Source: an uncultured delta proteobacterium
GTDB taxonomy: Bacteria; RBG-13-61-14; DRUE01
Length of the DNA stretch: 8,521 nt
NCBI GenBank assembly: GCA_903930515.1
Contig: CAIYYW010000010.1
Span: forward strand, 1 to 8,521
Reading direction: 5' to 3'
The notes under the pieces were generated by a model that saw only the letters and a list, made by a program, of their open reading frames with translations, did not search any database and had not been told where the DNA came from. Positions 5,284 to 8,521 of the stretch are shown piece after piece. Position 1 is the first letter of the stretch; the number at the start of each line of letters is the position of its first letter. The position numbers and the translations under genes are program-made.

Positions 5284-6303
5284 CTACTGTCTGAGCGACA
5301 GCCTGCCCATCAGCAACCAAGACTGCCGGTGACGACCACGGTCCTCTCCGCCGGCCAGATAGATGCGGTCGCCCACCCGGGCCAGACCATAATCGATGAT
5401 CCCGGCGGGAAGCGGATCGGACCGCCAATACTTCTGCGTCTGAGAGTCAAAGACCAGCGTTTCGGAGAGAAACCCGTTCGGGTCGACCTTGGTCCCCGGC
5501 ATCATGCCGGCGAGCTTTTCCGCGGCGATAAATCCGCCCGGCATGATCAGGTAGCGGTCCCGGTAAGCAACCGCCCAGGCCCACTGTGTCGGCCAGGGCA
5601 GGTCTGCGATCCGCTCCCAGCGGTCGGCGCGAGGTTCATAACGGTAGGCCTCGGCTACGCCCCCGCCGAATGCGTAGATTTTTCTGCGAGCGGCGGCAGT
5701 AGCCACTCCGACGCGCAACGGCCCGGGCAAAGGCGCGCAGGCTGTCCAGACAGGCTGCCGGGAGGCGAGGTCGATCTTCCACATGTGGTTATTAGGCGCC
5801 GGGGGCGTGCCCGCGTCGCCGGCCACCAGAAAGACGGTGGAGCCGATCAGCGCGACCTGCATATTAGCTAGCTTTTCGGGCAGGGGGACAAAGGTCTCCC
5901 ACCGATAGCTCCCGCCGAAGCTTGAGAGCTTCCAGGTTTCGGCATTATTGGTCTTGTCTGCGGACTGCCCGCCGAAGATATAAATCGTATCGTGAAAAGT
6001 TGCCAAACAGGGATAAGCGGTCTTGATGGGGATGGGCGGAATCACGGTCCAGCTTTTTTCCTCCCGGCCCAGGCGATAAGCCTCCGCCGACCAAACCTTG
6101 TCCTTCTCCTCGATCCAATAGGTGCCTCCGGCAACAATCAGCCCGCGGCCCAGCCAGCCAAAGGCCGGCCCGCCCACGGCCTGCGGCAGGTCGCTGATGC
6201 GTTTCCATTCAATTTTTATCGGGCAAGGCCCATCTTTCGCGCGCGCGGTCGCGCCCGCAATGATGCATGCGCATAAGATGGCGATCAAGGTTCCAGATTT
6301 CAT
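5284..6303 (-). CDS. Secreted six-bladed kelch protein, N-acetylneuraminate epimerase/cyclically permuted mutarotase type
   Basis: 339 residues. The start at 6303 gives a Sec signal (MKSGTLIAIL..., cleavage near residues 20-23), and its ATG overlaps the reductase stop (ATGA). Kelch turns recur at about 50-residue spacing: VAGG (57-60), FGG (110-112), VAGD (160-163), FGGG (212-215), MPGG (254-257) and LAGG (316-319), giving six blades with W and Y at the usual positions, for instance RYEPRADRWERIADLP. NanM-type proteins have this architecture and convert alpha- to beta-N-acetylneuraminate in the periplasm; relatives sit beside SSS transporters and NanA in many bacteria. The order symporter, reductase, kelch with a lyase facing it supports that role. 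The substrate is inferred: kelch repeats alone do not prove catalysis, and I could not place the NanM catalytic residues with confidence. Confidence 0.72.
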   Translation of the reverse strand: MKSGTLIAILCACIIAGATARAKDGPCPIKIEWKRISDLPQAVGGPAFGWLGRGLIVAGGTYWIEEKDKVWSAEAYRLGREEKSWTVIPPIPIKTAYPCLATFHDTIYIFGGQSADKTNNAETWKLSSFGGSYRWETFVPLPEKLANMQVALIGSTVFLVAGDAGTPPAPNNHMWKIDLASRQPVWTACAPLPGPLRVGVATAAARRKIYAFGGGVAEAYRYEPRADRWERIADLPWPTQWAWAVAYRDRYLIMPGGFIAAEKLAGMMPGTKVDPNGFLSETLVFDSQTQKYWRSDPLPAGIIDYGLARVGDRIYLAGGEDRGRHRQSWLLMGRLSLRQ

Positions 6304-7211
6304 AAAACCCCGCCCATCAAATCTTCCAACTGCCCAATGCTTTTGACGCCCGCCACCACGGAGGTCACCCCGGGCTGCAAGAGCAGCCAACGGATTGCAT
6401 ACTGGGCGGGTTTAAGTCCCGAGCGCTTGCTCTCATCAACAAATGTCTTCAGCTTTTCATGCACGCCTTCATCCATTTTCAGCCACTTGGGATGTTCCAC
6501 CCCCCGGCTGCCAGGAGGGGGAGGCTGATCGGCCTGATATTTCCCGGTAAGGAGTCCGCCCTGCAACGGCTGGTAGGGTGTGATTGCTATATTATTTGCG
6601 CGGCAAACCTGCAGGTATCCCTTTTCGCTTCCGCGCTCCAGCCAGTTGTAGAGGGGCTGGGCAACAACCGGAGCCGGAAGGTTGCCGGTTTTGCAGACAT
6701 TGAGCAATTGTTCGACCTGCGCCGCCTCAAAGTTTGAAAAACCCCAGTGCCTTATTTTGCCTTCTTTGACCAAGTCGGCCATTGTTCCGACCGATTCTTC
6801 AAGCGGCGTTTCCGGGTCGGCCTTGTGCAGTTCATAGAAGTCAAAATAATCTGTGCGGAGTCTTGCCAGGCTGGCGTTCACCTGGTGGAGGATGTGTTTT
6901 CTGCCTAGTCCGGTCCCTTCATATCCGGCGCCTCCGATTTGGTTGCCCACTTTGCTGGTGACCACCGCTTTGTCCCGCCTGCCCTGCAAAGCGGTTCCCA
7001 GAATGCTTTCCCCCACGCCGCCGGGAGAGCCGAGGAAACGCTTGTATCCTTCGTAGATGTCGGCAGTGTCAATAAAGTTGATTCCGTTATCCATCGCCCA
7101 ATGCACGATCTTGACGGCTTCTGATTCGGCCACCGGGGTGCCGAAGGTCATGGTCCCCAGACAGATGGGCGAGACCTCGATCCCGGTTCCGGGTATTTTA
7201 TTGCGTTTCAT
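6300..7211 (-). CDS. Aldo/keto reductase (YajO/Gpr-like), C-terminus short
   Basis: 303 residues; an NAD(P)H-dependent TIM-barrel oxidoreductase acting on a carbonyl or sugar. The catalytic tetrad is complete: D48 and Y53 (FIDTADIYEGY), K87 (VVTSKVG) and H129 (YELHKAD). GKIRHWGFSNF (151-161), a QPLYNWLER region and TPYQPLQGGLLTGKY (211-225) are family hallmarks, as is SVVAGVKSIGQLE (284-296) of the cofactor-phosphate loop. The protein stops about 25 residues early, just after QLEDLMGGVL, where relatives continue with a helix rich in Asn, Leu and acidic residues; the kelch ATG overlaps its stop. Its own ATG overlaps the symporter stop. Both junctions are ATGA, implying translational coupling. 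The substrate is unknown: a sialic-acid derivative, or L-fucose from the nearby fucosidase, are both untested ideas. Confidence 0.88.
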   Translation of the reverse strand: MKRNKIPGTGIEVSPICLGTMTFGTPVAESEAVKIVHWAMDNGINFIDTADIYEGYKRFLGSPGGVGESILGTALQGRRDKAVVTSKVGNQIGGAGYEGTGLGRKHILHQVNASLARLRTDYFDFYELHKADPETPLEESVGTMADLVKEGKIRHWGFSNFEAAQVEQLLNVCKTGNLPAPVVAQPLYNWLERGSEKGYLQVCRANNIAITPYQPLQGGLLTGKYQADQPPPPGSRGVEHPKWLKMDEGVHEKLKTFVDESKRSGLKPAQYAIRWLLLQPGVTSVVAGVKSIGQLEDLMGGVL

Positions 7212-8521
7212 AGCTTCCCCTTTCTCCAGTCTTCCACGAATTTCCAGGCGGTGAGGCTCTTGTCTGCCGGCTCGCCGGACAAAACCAGGCTGGCGAGATA
7301 GCTGACCACCAGGCTGGTGAGCACCGAGCAGGGCATGTAAAAAGCCCAGTGCAGCTTTTGCCCGCCGAAGTCGAGATTCATGATCACCAGCGTGGTGGCT
7401 ATGCCGGCGATCGCGCCGACCAGCCAGCTCTTGAAATTAACCCGCTGCGTGAGTACGCCCAGCACGAACAGGGCCAGAATCGGTCCGTTGAACAGGCCCA
7501 GCACCATAGTCGCGGCCTTCAGGATGTGCTCGATGCCGGCGACATAAAAAGCGATCGCGGTTCCGACCACGCCGATCACCACCGTGAACATGCGGCCGAG
7601 CCGGACGCTGCCATGCTCGGTCATCGGCTCTTTATGGAGCGGCCGGACAAAATCGTTGACCAGCACGGTGGACATGGAATTGATCCCCGAGTCCACGCTG
7701 GAAATGGCCGCAGCGAAAATGCCGGAGATGGCCAGCCCGGAAATGCCATTGGGCAGCACGGTCATGATGTAGTAGGGCAGGAGTTTGTCGCTCGTGATCG
7801 CCCCGGCCGGGAACTGCCGGTAATAGGCGAACAGCCCGAGGCCGATAAACCCGAGCAGCGAGAACATCATTACATCCACGCTGGAATTGAACGCCACCGC
7901 CCGGGCCATGCCCCCGAACGACTTGGCCGACAACAGCCGCTGCACACCGACCTGGTCGCACCCGTAGTCCTGCATGAAATTGAAAAAGTACGACAGCGCG
8001 AACGCCGGCACGCACGCCGCAAACCAGCTGAACTGCCAGCTGAACAGGTGATGGTTTTCCGCGGCCACCCGCAAAATCCCCGCCGCGCCCCCGTCCACCT
8101 TCATGACCAGGCTGACCCCGACGATGACGGCGCCGCCCACCAGAATGATAAACTGGACCGCGTCAGTCAGCACCACGGCCTGGAGACCGCCGGCCGAGGT
8201 GTAGAGCGTGGCTACCAGGCCCATGATCAGGATGGTCCTGACCAGGTCCATGCCGGTCACGACCGAAAGCGCCAGGGCCGGCGCATAGATCACCGCGCCC
8301 AGCCAGCCCATCCGCGCGAGCAGGAACAGTCCGGAAACGCCGTAGCGCGCCGAGCGGCCGTAGCGTTTGAAGATGTATTCATAGGAGGTGGTCACTCCCA
8401 GCCGCCGGTACAAGGGTAGAAACATGATGATTATGAAGGGCGCCACCACCGGGCTCAGGTAATAGCCGGCCAGGAGCGAAATGTTCTCCTTCACCACCGT
8501 GCCCGGCATGCCCATGTACGA
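7208..8521 (-). CDS. Sodium:solute symporter (SSS/SLC5 family), N-terminus outside the window
   Basis: 437 residues are visible; the frame is open to the right edge (SYMGMPGTVV...), so the first one to two membrane helices are missing. Na+-coupled uptake of a sugar or sugar acid across the inner membrane. Seen: VTTSYEYIFKRYG (43-55 of the visible part), GGLQAVVLTDAVQ (111-123), a DQVGVQR motif (189-195), and AAAISSVDSGINSMSTVLVND (270-290), whose Ser pair corresponds to the Na2 sodium site of vSGLT-type proteins. About ten or more hydrophobic helices follow in the LeuT-like order. The tail ends in a charged SLTAWKFVEDWRKGKL segment. First gene of a coupled operon with the reductase (ATGA overlap) and the kelch protein. 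SSS-type sialic acid transporters often neighbour nanA and mutarotase genes, so sialate or a similar acid is the favoured substrate, but the family also carries hexoses, myo-inositol and others. Confidence 0.9.
   Translation of the reverse strand, partial: SYMGMPGTVVKENISLLAGYYLSPVVAPFIIIMFLPLYRRLGVTTSYEYIFKRYGRSARYGVSGLFLLARMGWLGAVIYAPALALSVVTGMDLVRTILIMGLVATLYTSAGGLQAVVLTDAVQFIILVGGAVIVGVSLVMKVDGGAAGILRVAAENHHLFSWQFSWFAACVPAFALSYFFNFMQDYGCDQVGVQRLLSAKSFGGMARAVAFNSSVDVMMFSLLGFIGLGLFAYYRQFPAGAITSDKLLPYYIMTVLPNGISGLAISGIFAAAISSVDSGINSMSTVLVNDFVRPLHKEPMTEHGSVRLGRMFTVVIGVVGTAIAFYVAGIEHILKAATMVLGLFNGPILALFVLGVLTQRVNFKSWLVGAIAGIATTLVIMNLDFGGQKLHWAFYMPCSVLTSLVVSYLASLVLSGEPADKSLTAWKFVEDWRKGKL

Noticed and set aside
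5329-5871. Plus-strand open frame of 180 codons opposite the kelch gene
   Set aside because: Antisense to regularly spaced kelch blades; no motif of its own and no ribosome site.
6304-6390. Extended kelch start at 6390
   Set aside because: The extra residues overlap the reductase in another frame and would bury the signal peptide; ATG 6303 has the ATGA coupling.
7349-8419. Long plus-strand open frame (356 codons) opposite the symporter
   Set aside because: Its translation is rich in His, Gln, Arg and Asp with no domain pattern, and it is exactly antisense to a clear membrane protein; a GC-bias shadow.
1-8521. CRISPR arrays, tRNA or rRNA genes, insertion sequences, riboswitches
   Set aside because: Reading both strands showed no regularly spaced repeats, cloverleaf-like segments, transposase motifs or recognisable riboswitch cores.

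Overview
The window looks like a glycan-foraging locus from a GC-rich, probably uncultured bacterium of the Planctomycetota/Verrucomicrobiota/Lentisphaerota type. That placement is an inference. It rests on the combination of an exported sulfatase, a GH29-like fucosidase, a Na+/solute symporter and a permuted-mutarotase kelch protein, which is common in those phyla. No rRNA, tRNA or phylogenetic marker is present to confirm it.

Layout, left to right. (1) 1-1046 minus: GH29-type alpha-L-fucosidase-like protein, cut by the left edge. (2) 1145-1981 minus: exported helical-repeat protein resembling the TatT (TRAP-transporter-associated) family, with a perfect 7-bp stem-loop directly after its stop. 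(3) 2001-2126 plus: an orphan coding-like tail with no gene body. (4) 2139-3510 minus: Tat-exported C-type sulfatase broken by one extra base in a C5 run; it has a near-consensus promoter placed so that the mRNA would be leaderless. (5) 3542-3942 minus: two small ORFs with a 4-bp overlap, the second interrupted by two in-frame stops. (6) 4171-5091 plus: N-acetylneuraminate lyase (nanA-like). (7) 5284-8521 minus: a tight operon of SSS-family symporter (cut by the right edge), aldo/keto reductase and six-bladed kelch protein of the NanM type, each junction an ATGA overlap. nanA and this operon converge on a 192-bp intergenic stretch.

How the genes may work together: the sulfatase and the fucosidase-like enzyme would strip sulfate and fucose from complex glycans outside the cell or in the periplasm. 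The kelch protein would anomerise or epimerise a released sialic-acid-like sugar, the symporter would import it with Na+, and the lyase would split it into pyruvate and an acyl-mannosamine. The aldo/keto reductase is the unexplained member: its tight coupling implies a step on the same substrate. No sialidase, nanE, nanK or regulator lies in the window, so the sialic acid assignment rests on family resemblance and clustering.

The most interesting points are the reductase inside a transporter-mutarotase operon, the probable leaderless sulfatase transcript, the sulfatase frameshift, the small ORF whose TGA falls where a Cys seems expected, and the Ala in place of Thr in the lyase carboxylate-binding loop.
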